Part shown: positions 11,001-21,593 of the stretch, piece by piece
How positions within the stretch are numbered: the stretch's first letter is position 1
Layout: each line of letters opens with the position of its first letter
DNA from: Trebouxia sp. TZW2008
Lineage: Eukaryota; Chlorophyta; Trebouxiophyceae; Trebouxiales; Trebouxiaceae
Length of the DNA stretch: 64,000 nt
NCBI GenBank assembly: GCA_002118135.1
Contig: BDIU01000015.1
Span: 124,299 to 188,298, forward strand
Direction: 5' to 3'
The notes under the pieces: model-generated
What the model was told of the DNA's origin: nothing
The model's input: the letters and a program-made list of their open reading frames with translations, nothing else
Databases searched by the model: none
Program-made: the position numbers and the translations under genes

Positions 11001-14000
11001 GGGTGATCTCGACCCTGTGAAAGCATCATCTGCAATTTTGGTAATGGATGGAGCTGCTAGCTGGACTGAGACATTGCCTATGGCAGTATCTTGTCATCTG
11101 CCTGGCGCAATGCCAATCAGCATTGCACAAAACAAAGTGCAAGCATCACTCCATCTGGATGCTTCTGCCAAATGAGCATGTGCAGAGCTGGTGGCTGAAT
11201 TGTTCAAGCGTCGATGACCGCCAAGCATGACTTATTTATGATTCCGATTGACAACCATTTGTCATCCATCCAGAGCATGTTGTAATGCAGAGCTGCATGC
11301 AAGCAAGTCAGCTTGCCAAGGATTTGATGAGCCAGCCTGCACTTTTGCTACCTGCTTGTGAAGCTGCTTTCAGCTGGAACTCGTTTGGCCTCAGAGCTGC
11401 GCCATACTCGTCCCACTGCAGCTCATCATCTTCATCTTCAAACGGAAACATAGGTCCAGCTGCACCCTGCACTTCATCATTATGGCTTATATCATTGCTG
11501 CTGATGTTCAGGGTTCATGACCCTTCACCTGGATACAGAAAAGAGAAGAAAGTCTGCACCGTTAGGCGTCATAACAGGAGCCGCTGCCTGGGGGCGGCCC
11601 AGATTTGCTACTCTAAAAGCAACAGCCAACCTGGAGACCCTAATAATGCAACATGCTGCACCCTGCTCATGTGACGGATGCATTTGGCTGCAACTCTTGT
11701 GTGCTGTCTGCTGCAAGATAGAAGTGTTTGAAGGCAGTAGACCGTGCTGTCTGCACCTAGCAGGGTCTTGGAGCCTTGCTCGCTAGCATCTTAAAGACAT
11801 TGACAATCATGATGATGGTGATGGTGCTGGCAATGGCGATGTGTGCTACACAAAGCGTTAATATAGACATTGTTACCTGAGGCACAACAAAGCCGTCTAT
11901 GAGGGCAACAGACTGAGGCACAGTCAGACTGGCAGCATCCACCTCCATGCTGTGCCCCTCGGACATGCTGGTCAGCCGCCGAGTCAGCTTAGCAATGCTG
12001 CCAGAACTGTGCCTACATCATGACATTCACACTGTGAGGGACTACTTGCTGGCAAAAAAGGACAAGAACTTTGTCCAAAAACCGTGCCGCTCTGACATGC
12101 TGGTCAGCTGCCGAGTCAGCTCGGCAATGCTGCCAGGAGTATATCTGCAGCACAGACCCATCACCTTGTCAAGGAAAGGAAAAGAAGTGCTTACGCCATT
12201 GATTGAGATATCAGACCAGCGTTTCTTGCCAGCACGCACTATATATATAGCCATGCCTGTGAAACCTTGCTGTTGCTTAATTGCAAAAGTACACGTTGAT
12301 GTTGGAGTGTACCACAGCATGATGCAGCCTGGACAACAGACAGCACTTCCTGTTGGACGACTGTGACAGACATATTGTGAGACAATCGTTGGTTCCTAGC
12401 AGGGTCATCCTAGCAAGCTCGTGAAACTTCACAACAAGAGCAAGTATCACCTTGTGGGTAAAGCTTCTGTTTGAGTGGCATCAGCAGGTTGAGGGGCAGC
12501 GGCCTTTTGAAGGGGGCCCATCTCTTCCAGTCGCTTCTGCTCTTGAAAGGCAACCAGCTCTGCCCCTTCCAGTGGGACCCTCCTTGAGATGGGCAGCTGC
12601 AGGGTCAGAGGGGCAGGGCTTTTCAGGGAATGGGCCTGCAGCTGTGCCCCTAGGCTGCCTGCCTGCAATGCAGCTGTACCAAATTACTGACAAATTTCAT
12701 GCTGCCATAGACTCAGCCATCGACTTGCCATATGACAGCAGCAAGTCATGCTTCCCCAACTGCAAGGGGTGCTGCGAGGTCAAGGGGCAAGGGACCTTTG
12801 GAGAATACAGGCCTGTAGCTGTGTCCCTAGGCTGCCTGCCTGCAATGCAGCAACACCTGGTCGCCGCCAGTAAGTCAACCAGCTTGATTATGCTGACATA
12901 CAATCAGCCACTGTCTTGCAGTGCAACAGCATGAAACCATGCTACAGCAACTTTGTGGAGTACTCCTTAGCTGATGGCCGATTTGCAGTGCAATAGGGAA
13001 GTGACTGTTGTGTCACTGCAGCAAATGATGGAAGCAAGTCTGGAAACTGGTTAGATTGCAGTGCAGTGACTGTAAGATGACTGGATTGTAATAGGCATGT
13101 TAGTGTGGAGTGCTCTGACGATGGCGAGCAAGCATGGCATTGCAGCAGTTGAAGATGCTTGCTATCTGCAAAGCTGTACATGCTGACACAAGCATCCTAT
13201 AATCACAGCACATGTAGTTTGCCAGTTGCAAATGATCAGTACGTACTTGGGGCGCTGCGGTGCCTTGCTGTATCTGTGGCTGAATGCATGGTCAGAAAGA
13301 CGCCAGCGCATTGGCAGTGCACAAAAAGCTGACCTGCTTTTCCTACAGCTTGGACGTGTTGAGATAACACGGTTTCAAGGTTGAGTGCAGCAGCAAGCTG
13401 CATTCATGCACAAGCAGTCACATGCGGCTGCAGCTAGCCCTGCATATACAGCAGACTAAACGAAAAGTTTCCCAGCTTCATTCATTGCAAGGCGAATGCT
13501 TCAGGCAACCTGACTAGCTGATTGCTCACAGCAGACAAGGCCAAGCTGGTGTATCCACTACATGCTGCACCTCGTTGTCACCTCAGGCCTCGTTTCTCGA
13601 CTTCCAGACTGCAACACAGGCTAATACCTGACATGCTAGAAGGCTTGTTTACGCTGCAAGGCTCTGCACATTATGCAGCGCATACATACTGACCCTATGC
13701 ATGATTGACTTGTGCCTCAGGAGTCAAACCCCACACCTTGGTGTGCCTCAACTAGAAAGCAGATACCACAAACATCGCAGACTCAGCAGCAGATGATACA
13801 AAGTCTTCACTGTAATGACCATGAGGAGCAAAGAGGTGCACCTCAGCTTGTTGGGTGAACAAGAACAGGTTCCTGGGGTCTCCAGCCCATTCCACAAACA
13901 GCTGCCTGGCCATGCCGGCTTGCAGACTTGGCAGAGTAGCCAGCACCAGCTTTGGGCCCTGTGACAGCCGAGCCACCTCTTCCATTGTGTGACACAGCTT

Positions 14001-17000
14001 CAGATACCTGTATGCACAGAAAGATCGACGGTGAAACAAGACTGTTTCTGGCATTTCATGCTGCAAGGGACTGGCTGACCATGCAATGCCGGCCTGCGAA
14101 GACTTGGCAGGGTGGCCAGTACCAGCTTTGGGCCCTGTGGCAGCCTAGCCACCTCCTCGATTGTATGGCACAGCTTCAGGTACCTGTGTACACAGGAGAA
14201 TCAACGGGCAAATCAGATCAGCCACCAAAACTTTTGCCATTTCCTTGTGTGAGACCTGCCTATCAATGCCAGCCTGCGGGCTTAGGAGAGAAGCAGGAGC
14301 AGCACATAGGACTGTTGTCTACGCCAGGCAGGCGTGAAGAGCAAGCCAATGCAGCTGCTGATGTACTGCAGGAACCCTGACAGTCACAGTCAAGTAAGAG
14401 AGTTCTCCTCTTTACAAACAAGCACATTGGCCAAGCCACAACCACTAGAACCTTTGAGCTCAAATATGCAAGTGCTGCAACAAAAACGTCACTGGTGCCT
14501 GCCTGGTGGCTTTGCAACAGTGCTGCAGCGCCCTGCACATATCCTAGAATGTGACAAGCTGGGCAAAGGCAGTTGATCAATCTGTTGATAGCAAGGCTAT
14601 TAGTTGTGGCAAAACCTGTCCTCCTTGATTGTAGCAGCATTTCTTGTGAGCATGACTGCTAGAAGAAGAGCCATACCGCATGCTGAAGGGATTGTCCTTG
14701 TCCTTGGAGCTCTCAAACTCTTTTGCGACAGTCTCATTCATCCATTCCAGTTGGCTCTTGGCAAACTCCAGAGTGTTGTAGGCAACTGGGCTCAGCAATG
14801 CCAAAGGGTATGACAGGCGATTGACAGCCCAATGCTTCTCCAACATCAGCATCAGCTCCAACACCCGGCCTGCTGTGTCTACTGGCATCAAAATGCTGCC
14901 GTCATTGCGCAGAGTTGCCATCACTGAAACAAGTAGCTTTGGCCCCCTCACATCCTCAGCAAATTGCTGCTGAGCACTGCAGAAGACACAAGGTGTAAAT
15001 GCTTGCTGGCATCAGGATGCTGTCCTTGTTGCGCAGAATTGCCATGATGGAGTCAAGCAGCTTTGGTCCCCTCACGTTTTCGGCAACGTGCAGCTGACCA
15101 CGGCACAAGGAGTTACAATTTGCAGCTAAACAGCATCAGAATGCTGCCGTCATTTCGCAGGGTTGCCATCACTGAATCAAGTAGCTTTTGCCCCCTCACA
15201 TTCTCAGCAAACTGCTCCTGACCACTGCAGAAGACACAAGAAGGGATTGTGCATTGGCATTGAAACAAGGCTATTGTTGCGCAGCGTTGCCATGAGTGAG
15301 TCTAGCACCTTTGGCCCCTCACATTCTCAGCAAACTGCTGCTGACCACTGCAGAAAACACAAGGAGGGGTTGTGTATTGGCATCGAAACAAGGCTGTTGT
15401 TGCGCAGTGTTGCCATGATTGAGTCTAGCAGCTTTGGCCCCTTCACATTCTCAGCAAACTGCTGCTGACCACTGCAGAAGGCAGACTGCCAGTCAGCGAG
15501 AAAGGCAGATGTAACCAGAGCAAGCTAGATTGGCAAATATCGTGACTGCGCTGCCATGACAGGCTGTCAACACTTCATGCTGCCTTGCTATGCACTGAGA
15601 GATAAGATCTCGGTGAGCATGATACCTGCCATGCATCAACCTGTCTGAGGGTGAGTGCAGTGATGAGGTTGAGGCCAACTGCAATATGGGTTTCTGTCTA
15701 GCTGTTGTGGTCCTGGGAACAGCAGCATGTCAGAATCTCATCTGAGGTGAGGTGAGCACAGGATAATAGGCACTGAATGGACCAAGATCAGAGGAAAGCA
15801 TCGCAGCTTACAGGTGTCTCACTTGACGTCTGCTCACTGAATGCATTTGCAGCAAATTCACATCATTGCACTGTGCTTCTGAGCAAGGGTTGCACAGATC
15901 GTCAGTGGGCAACCAACCTGTCTGCATCAGCTATCATCAGTGCAGGCCTTTTGAAAAGCTTGAAGGCACTGTGCTTTGAAACAAGCGATGAGAATATTTC
16001 CAGCGGACAGCTAACCTGTCTGCATCTGCTATCATCAATGCAGGCCTGTCAAACAGGCTGAAGGCACTGTGCTGTAGTAAGCATGGCAAAGTTTCCGCTA
16101 TCATCAGTGCAGGCCAGGTAAACAGGTTAACAAGTGGCTTGCCATTCAGATGCAGCTCCTGCCTATGGTTCCAGCCCACAGCGTACACAATGTCCTTGCC
16201 AGCAGCTATGGCGTGGCATCATGAAATTGTGCGTTGTAACAAGCACACGTAGAGTCTTGGCCGTGTTGGGCTAACCTGTCTGCATCTGCTATCATCAACG
16301 CAGGCCTGCGGAACAGGTTGGCCAGTGGCGTGCCATTCAGATGCAGCTCCTTTTTATGGTTGTAGTCCACAGCATACACGATGTCCTCGCCAGCAGCTGT
16401 GCTGATGCGCCAAACGCTGCCTCCAATCATGTGACCAGCAGCAAAGGGTGTGATGACCAACCCAGCCCCTTTGCCTGCAGCAAGAATTGGCTTGAGGTAA
16501 TGTGTGCTGTTGTTGTAGCAGGTGTTGGTGATACACAGCTATGGCATGCACAGGTCAACAGTACATGACCTCAACGCATGTGCATTGGTGTTGAGGGGAG
16601 CAGTGGTGATGTATAGCTGTTGCAGGCAGCCTCCATCATGTGGCCAGCAGCAAAGGGTGTGATGACTAGCCCTGTCCCTTTGCCTGAAATAGACAGGAGT
16701 CTGTTACAAGCTGTATAGCTGCCAGCTGCAAACACCGCGCTTGCGCGCCTGCTGGCCTTATCATACAAGACTCAACTAATGAAATGTTCCGGGTTACAGA
16801 GTCCTTTCTATGGTTGTGATCAATACTTTGCAAATATGCAGCAAAGTTCAGCCTGATGCAGGTAATTGTTGACCACTAGATCTAATTGCTTAACAACCTA
16901 AGCATGTGTTGATGATGCATACCCATTGCAGGCAATGGTCAATGTTGTTGGACAGAAGTTGGAAGGCATTCATGCAATCATGAACACTGCAGCGGGCAAT

Positions 17001-17479
17001 GCTTTGCAATGCTTGACAGAAGTTGGGAGACGTTCATGCAATCATGAACACTACACACCTGTGAGTCTGCATGCCTGCTGGAATTTGAGCTGGTGCACAG
17101 TCTGATAGTCAAATGCTGTGTCCACGTTGTCAAGATCGAAAAGGTTAAATTCTGAGGTGGCGTGGTGCGAGAGATACTGGTCGTACATGAACATTTGCCC
17201 CATTCTGCATGTTGGCTGAGTTGCGTATATAGGCGCCTTAAGACCAAGCTGACCAATGGCATATGGCAAGGCACCTAAATGCTGTGTGTCTGGGTGTGAT
17301 AGTAACACTGCATCTATCTGTGGGATGACATTTTCCAGTGGCTGGAGCAGGGCGACATCAAAGTCTTCAGTCCATCCACAATCCAGCAGGAAGGTGAATG
17401 AGCCAATCTCCAGCAGTGAGCACAGAGCAGAGCCGTCGGTTGCGCCATACAGTTGTGTGTACTTGATCTGAGAGCCCAT
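7976..17479 (-). CDS. CPSF2: Cleavage and polyadenylation specificity factor subunit 2 (CPSF100), 11 exons
   Basis: Scaffold subunit of the nuclear mRNA 3'-end cleavage and polyadenylation complex and partner of the CPSF73 endonuclease. Exons on the minus strand: 17479-17059, 16474-16276, 14976-14677, 14007-13842, 12662-12451, 11997-11877, 11466-11352, 10883-10669, 9238-9038, 8636-8558, 8178-7976. All junctions keep phase, giving about 743 aa; plant CPSF100 is near 740. The N-terminus (KYTQLYG...FLLDCGW...LLSHPDTQHLGALPY...MGQMFMYDQY) is the metallo-beta-lactamase fold. The zinc-ligand HxHxDH motif reads SHPDTQH, so it is catalytically dead as in other CPSF100s. The beta-CASP part has VDTAGRVLELMLMLEKHW, and the C-terminus reads GDVRLSEVRKAL...EGALCQDYFKIRDIVYGQYHVC. 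Exon 6 could instead start at 11967, also in phase. Start chosen at ATG 17479 because MGSQIKYTQLYG matches the family N-terminus. Eight of the eleven exons have decayed partial copies nearby. Confidence 0.96.
8690..8739. repeat. CAG/GAG/AAG trinucleotide tract
   Basis: A purine-rich tract of CAG, then GAG, AAG and AGG triplets lies in CPSF2 intron 9, about 54 bp upstream of the exon 10 acceptor. On the transcribed (minus) strand it reads as a CTG/CTC/CTT pyrimidine-rich tract and may act as an extended polypyrimidine tract. Confidence 0.7.
9171..10000 (-). repeat. Five tandem copies of CPSF2 exon 9 acceptor and 5' end
   Basis: The real junction (acceptor at 9239, exon start 9238) is repeated upstream on the minus strand at about 9363-9441, 9556-9634, 9748-9823 and 9940-10000, with a period near 192 bp. 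Each copy holds the intron 3' end and about 70 nt of exon 9. The 9556 and 9748 copies keep the ctgcag acceptor, the 9363 copy has lost it, and the last is truncated. Confidence 0.9.
10528..10740 (-). repeat. Duplicated 3' end of CPSF2 exon 8 with donor
   Basis: The plus segment 10528-10604 repeats 10663-10740 about 135 bp apart. The copy encodes EILVKVAPQQLILLHGPAQ again and keeps a GT donor (gtggg). Only the upstream copy joins in phase to the rest of exon 8. Confidence 0.9.
11957..12137 (-). repeat. Duplicated CPSF2 exon 6 acceptor region
   Basis: Plus 12090-12137 repeats 11957-12004, about 133 bp apart. Both read GSIA-x-LTR-x-LTSMSE on the minus strand and both carry AG acceptors in the same phase. 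The lower copy continues into the conserved ALIDGFVVPQ part and is taken as the real exon. Confidence 0.85.
12590..12850 (-). repeat. Duplicated 5' part of CPSF2 exon 5
   Basis: Plus 12766-12850 is a diverged copy of 12590-12672, about 178 bp apart. It keeps the acceptor tgcaatgcag context and codons for AGSLG-x-QLQA, but later acquires an in-frame stop. It is a decayed pseudo-exon upstream of the real exon 5. Confidence 0.85.
13910..14290 (-). repeat. Tandem copies of CPSF2 exon 4 5' part
   Basis: The real exon 4 start (14007 downwards, RYLKLCHTMEEVARL) is repeated at about 14087-14197 (YLKLCHTIEEVARL), with a short third remnant near 14255-14290. The second copy keeps an AG acceptor, but its exon-like part is cut off by a different downstream sequence. 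Confidence 0.85.
14884..15482 (-). repeat. Five tandem copies of CPSF2 exon 3 acceptor and 5' end
   Basis: Copies begin (plus) near 14884, 15003, 15127, 15257 and 15379, a period near 122 bp. Each holds the acceptor side plus codons like QQFAENVRGPKLLDSVMATLRN. Most keep ctgcag acceptors. Only the copy nearest the rest of exon 3 (14976 downwards) leads into VDTAGRVLEL and is taken as real. Confidence 0.9.
15915..16690 (-). repeat. Partial copies of CPSF2 exon 2 on both sides of the real exon
   Basis: The full exon is 16474-16276. Downstream are copies of its 3' part at about 16190-16095 (DIVYAVGWNHRQELHLNG), 16050-16005 and 15960-15915 (RPALMIADADR); the last two keep GT donors. Upstream at about 16690-16630 is a copy of its 5' part (LVITPFAAGHMM) with its own AG acceptor. 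Confidence 0.9.
16945..17052 (-). repeat. Short tandem duplication at 5' end of CPSF2 intron 1
   Basis: A unit of about 35 bp (gacagaagttgg...caatcatgaacac) occurs at about 16951-16986 and again at 17016-17052, just inside the exon 1 donor at 17058. Confidence 0.8.
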
Positions 17480-17998
17480 GTTAGGGAAATTCTCGCATCT
17501 CAAATAATCGGCAAAAGTACTGCATCATCCTGGCTGGCTCTGTGGGCAACCCGTGCAATAAGCCGATCTGGCGTACGACATGAGGCTGCTATCGGCAAAG
17601 CAAGTGGACCAACATCAGCTGTTCGTGGATGCCGACAGCACGCCGTGCAAGCAATGTAGGGCCTTCTGATGCACAATCTGTGGAATCTTTGGAGCTTTAC
17701 GAGTTCATCTGTCCGCCAGCACGTCTTTGTTTCCCGGAGCGTTGCTGCGAGCATAATTCCTCGAAGTCAAACCGGTCAAAGTCACGATACGGGGTGGATT
17801 GACTGAACGGCATGATGCATAGCGCTTGCGTTGACCGGTATCGAACGCAGCGTGTGTGCGATCAAGGACATTGTGGGTCCGCCCGGTGCACTGTCGTCGT
17901 TGACGTCCCACGATAAGCCAGCGCAGTTTCGCTGGTTGATCCCGCATCGAGCAGCACAGCGACCGAGACAGCGACCGCCACAGGGAGGCTCGAGCGCA
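17480..17998. promoter_or_regulatory. Divergent promoter region between CPSF2 and UCP
   Basis: Here 519 bp separate the two start codons, which point away from each other. The stretch has more CpG than its surroundings and no obvious TATA box. A shared bidirectional promoter is inferred from geometry only. Confidence 0.45.
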
Positions 17999-20900
17999 AT
18001 GTCTCCTCCACAGGGCAATGCCAAGCCGCTTCCAATCTGGGCAACATTCGTCAGTTCCGCAATTGCGGCATGCACAGGAGAGGTAAGCCGTCAACGCCAT
18101 AGCTATGCACGGGAGCTTCACTGACCGTCTTGTTTAGACATCCACTCACTTTGATCCTTCCTGTCAGATTGCAACATTGCCACTCGACACAGCTAAGGTC
18201 AGACTGCAACTGCAAGCCAAGTCAGAGGGCGTGCCTAAGTACAAGTAGGTTCAGCGTCGACTTTGACCTGTCTCTGCCTCTGAGTGCAGCCATCAGCTTC
18301 ATGATTTCTCTGCTTACACTTGCAGGGGCTTGATTGGCACAGTAGGCACAGTGGCCAGGGAGGAGGGTGTATATGCTCTATGGAAAGGGCTAGAGCCAGG
18401 TGCATGACATTCACTTTTGCTCTCAAGAAGCACGATTTTACATGCTTCAGTCAGACAACAAGATTGCATATGCCATAACATAGCAATGAGAGTCTGTCAA
18501 TCAAGTTGAGTCCATCTGGTAGTGTCTATCGAAAAGCGCCAGGATTTTATCCTGACAAAGAGGCTGCCAGCCAACTAGTGCATGCTGGTGTCAAAGCATG
18601 CACACTGCTTGAGTGCATCATTCTTGCAAGCCACTTGCAAACAGGCTGTGCTCTTTCAGCCAATAGTGTTGCAGTCTCTAACCGCATGTGTCATCTCTCA
18701 AGATGCATGATCCTTGACTTCAGGCGTGCATATGTAATGCTTGTTTGGCTGTCCAATACCTGCTGTCAACTTCAAAGATGCATGTTCCTTGACTTGAGGT
18801 CTGCATATGCAATGCTTGTTTGGGTGTCTGATACCTGCTGTCAACTTCAAAGATGCATGTTCCTTGACTTCAGGTCTACATAGGCAATGCTTGTTTGGTG
18901 GCCTTCGAATTGGTCTGTATGAGCCTGTGAAGCGTTTCTACATGGGTGAAAGGCCTCCTGGTGACGCCCCATTGTATCTCAAAGTTGCAGCTGGGTTAAC
19001 AACTGGAGCCCTTGCCATTGCAATAGCCAGCCCCACAGATCTTGTCAAGGTGCACTTCTTCTGAGTTCTATCAACAGCGCAGCACCAACTCACCACTTTC
19101 ATGACACAACGCTTCAGCTCAAAGCCCGTGGCAGTCTATATGCTGCTTGCAGAACAGCATGACACAGTGTAATGCAATGCGTGCTGGCAGCATGCAGCAA
19201 TGACAGGTTGACATGTTTGTACGAGGCCAAGTCCAGTCAAAGTGCACCTGCAACTGTATGCCTGTGTCAAAACTGTGCTTCTGGTCAAACATGCTGTGTG
19301 CATGAAAGGATATCTAGACGCTTTTGGCTTGACCGGAAGCTGCAACCATTTCGTGATGAAGTGCAGACAAGCTTGCTGCAGGACACCACCGGTTGCTGTA
19401 CTGCAGGTCAGAATGCAAGCAGAAGGCAAATTGGCAGAGGGCAAATTCAAGAAGTACCCAAATGCCGTCAAGGCCTATGGTATCATCGCCAGGTGTGTCG
19501 GCATTCTGTCAGATTGCAGAGGCTGTCACAAGATCCACTCTTTCTACTGCATCAGGCAGCCGTGACATGTTGCATGGTGCTTGATTGACAAGGGCAACTT
19601 GGTCATTGACAGCATATGCCAACCTCATGATGCACTACAACCCTGCAACCAGCCAGCAGTAGCATTATGTATCAAGTACACCAAACGTATCCATTTCCAA
19701 GGTGTTGCATTGTAAAATCTAGCCGGGCGTTATCAACTACTGTACTGCCTGCATGGTTTGACAAGATCTTGCAATACTCTGCTGGAAATACTCAGCCGTC
19801 TATGCATTTCAGCATATTGTGAAGGGGCACCCCACGGTCTTGATTACAGCAGCTCCTGTTGTGATTTTTAAGGGCTTAGACTTTTTGTCTCCTGTTGTCC
19901 TGTACGTGCTTTATGACTGTCTTGCTTCTACTGCAGAGAAGAAGGCATCAAGGGGTTGTGGAGGGGCATTGGGCCAAATGTAGCACGAAATGCTATTGTC
20001 AATGCAGCAGAGCTGGCAAGTTATGACCAGGTCAGTGTTGTCACTGTTTGCAAGCAACGACTGCTCACACAGCCTCAATTTTGCCAGATCAAGGAGCTGC
20101 AAATCAAATGCACTTGGAAGATCTCGCGCTTGTGTGATACATTTGCCTCATAGTCCTTTTCAAGATGGTCACTGTCTTATACAAGTTGCTAGCTGGCATT
20201 GCTGCATGCGTGCAACATCTAAATCAACTGAAAAGTCGTCTTTGCACCCACCTGTCTGTGCTGTGCAGATCAAGCAAAGTCTGATAGCTACAGGCTTGTT
20301 CTCAGACACAGTGCCCTGCCATCTAGCATCTGGTTTGGGAGCTGGCTTCTTTGCAGTCTGCATTGGGTCTCCTGTCGATGTTGTCAAGTCCAGGATGATG
20401 GGTAATTTTCTCTGTTAGAACATGAATTGCAGCTCACGCAGCACATATGTTTGCAGCAAAGTTTGTCACGCACGTATGTGATCATTGGTCTGGCCGTTTT
20501 GACTGCTAATTGTAGTCCATCTGCATGCATGCCAATTTGGGGGAGCCTTCATTCAATTGGTCAAAGGTTGACTTGTTTCAGTGTGTATCAGCAGTTTACA
20601 ACAAAGCTGCTGCGTTAAGTTGCAGACAGCAGCTGTAAGTCTTTGCACAGCCCGCAAACGCAAACAAAGTTGTGAATTGGCAGCAAGGAGGTATTAAAAT
20701 CAATGTGCATCTGAGTAATGCCTGCAACGCTGCTCAAGGTCATGGAATTGCGTTGCTTATGCTTGCAACGTTTGATGCCACTGACGATGGCAATGAGCTG
20801 CTCAACACCCATCAACGGGATACTTGCAAGCTCTTTTGGTCAGATGACAGCCTGTGTTTGTTTGATTTGAGCATATACTGCTGGCCGCTAATTAGTTGTT

Positions 20901-21150
20901 TTGGGACCAAATGTCTAGCAGTCTCAGACATGCAAACACTTAACATTGCTTCTTTTCTATTGCAGGCGACTCTACTGGCCAATTTTCCGGTGTAGTAAAC
21001 TGCTTCACACAGACTTTCAGAAGAGAGGGGCTGTCAGCGTTTTACAATGGTTTTGGTCCAAACTTTGCACGACTTGGGTCCTGGAATGTGGTCATGTTTT
21101 TGACAGTTGAGCAGGTCAAGAAGCTGTTCATCCCCAAAGATGCATTGTGA
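17999..21150 (+). CDS. UCP: Mitochondrial uncoupling protein (mitochondrial carrier family), 8 exons
   Basis: Inner-membrane carrier of the SLC25 family; plant UCPs dissipate the proton gradient and exchange dicarboxylates or amino acids. Exons: 17999-18082, 18168-18244, 18326-18399, 18874-19049, 19407-19492, 19937-20030, 20269-20401, 20966-21150, all in phase, 302 aa (plant UCP about 306). All three carrier signatures are present: PLDTAKVRLQ, PTDLVKVRMQ and PVDVVKSRMM. Diagnostic UCP stretches include LHRQCLFGGLRIGLYEPVK, GPNVARNAIVNAAELASYDQ and GSWNVVMFLTVEQVKK. The start is the first in-frame ATG and gives a short N-terminus typical of UCPs, which need no cleaved presequence. Intron 3 contains degenerate copies of the exon 4 junction. 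Divergent from CPSF2. Confidence 0.97.
18697..18900 (+). repeat. Three tandem copies of UCP exon 4 acceptor and first codons
   Basis: A unit of about 82 bp ending in ccttgacttcag plus the first roughly 25 nt of exon 4 occurs three times. The last copy (acceptor ending 18873) is the real one, and only it continues as LFGGLRIGLYEP. The first copy keeps an AG, while the middle one reads ttgag. Confidence 0.9.
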
Positions 21151-21593
21151 TGATGGAACTGGATGGTCTAGATCCAGACACAAGTGTGGATATCCAGAAT
21201 CAGAGTTTGCATTGGGTTCCATTTCTAGGCTTGGCGGTGCTTCCCGTCTGGATTGCAACCCTAACAGCCGACTGCAGCATGCAACTGCAATGCTCAACGT
21301 GCACAAATGCTGCTTTTTTTACGACAAATGACAGAACCAGACTTGACAAGATTTACAGCTAGCGACTATGTACCCGATATGCACCAGAGTCTTACGGATG
21401 TCGTACAACATGCCTCACAAATGCATTGTCTTGTGTCGAAGCCTCACTACTTTAGGGCTGACGTTCAAGAGACATATGCGACACAACACGTTGAACTATG
21501 AAATGTTTCAGTCAAAGGTAGCTTTGTCATGGGTCAGCCACCGTAAAAACCATTGCAACCAACTTGAGGTCAGATGCACAGCTCAAGCTGGCG
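21151..21593. other. Convergent spacer after UCP
   Basis: UCP and the minus-strand oxygenase gene end facing each other here. No further gene is visible, so both 3' untranslated regions probably lie in it. Confidence 0.5.

Noticed and set aside
18506..18883. Plus ORF of 125 codons in UCP intron 3
   Set aside because: It consists of duplicated copies of the exon 4 junction; the Cys/Leu-rich translation is an artefact of the repeats.
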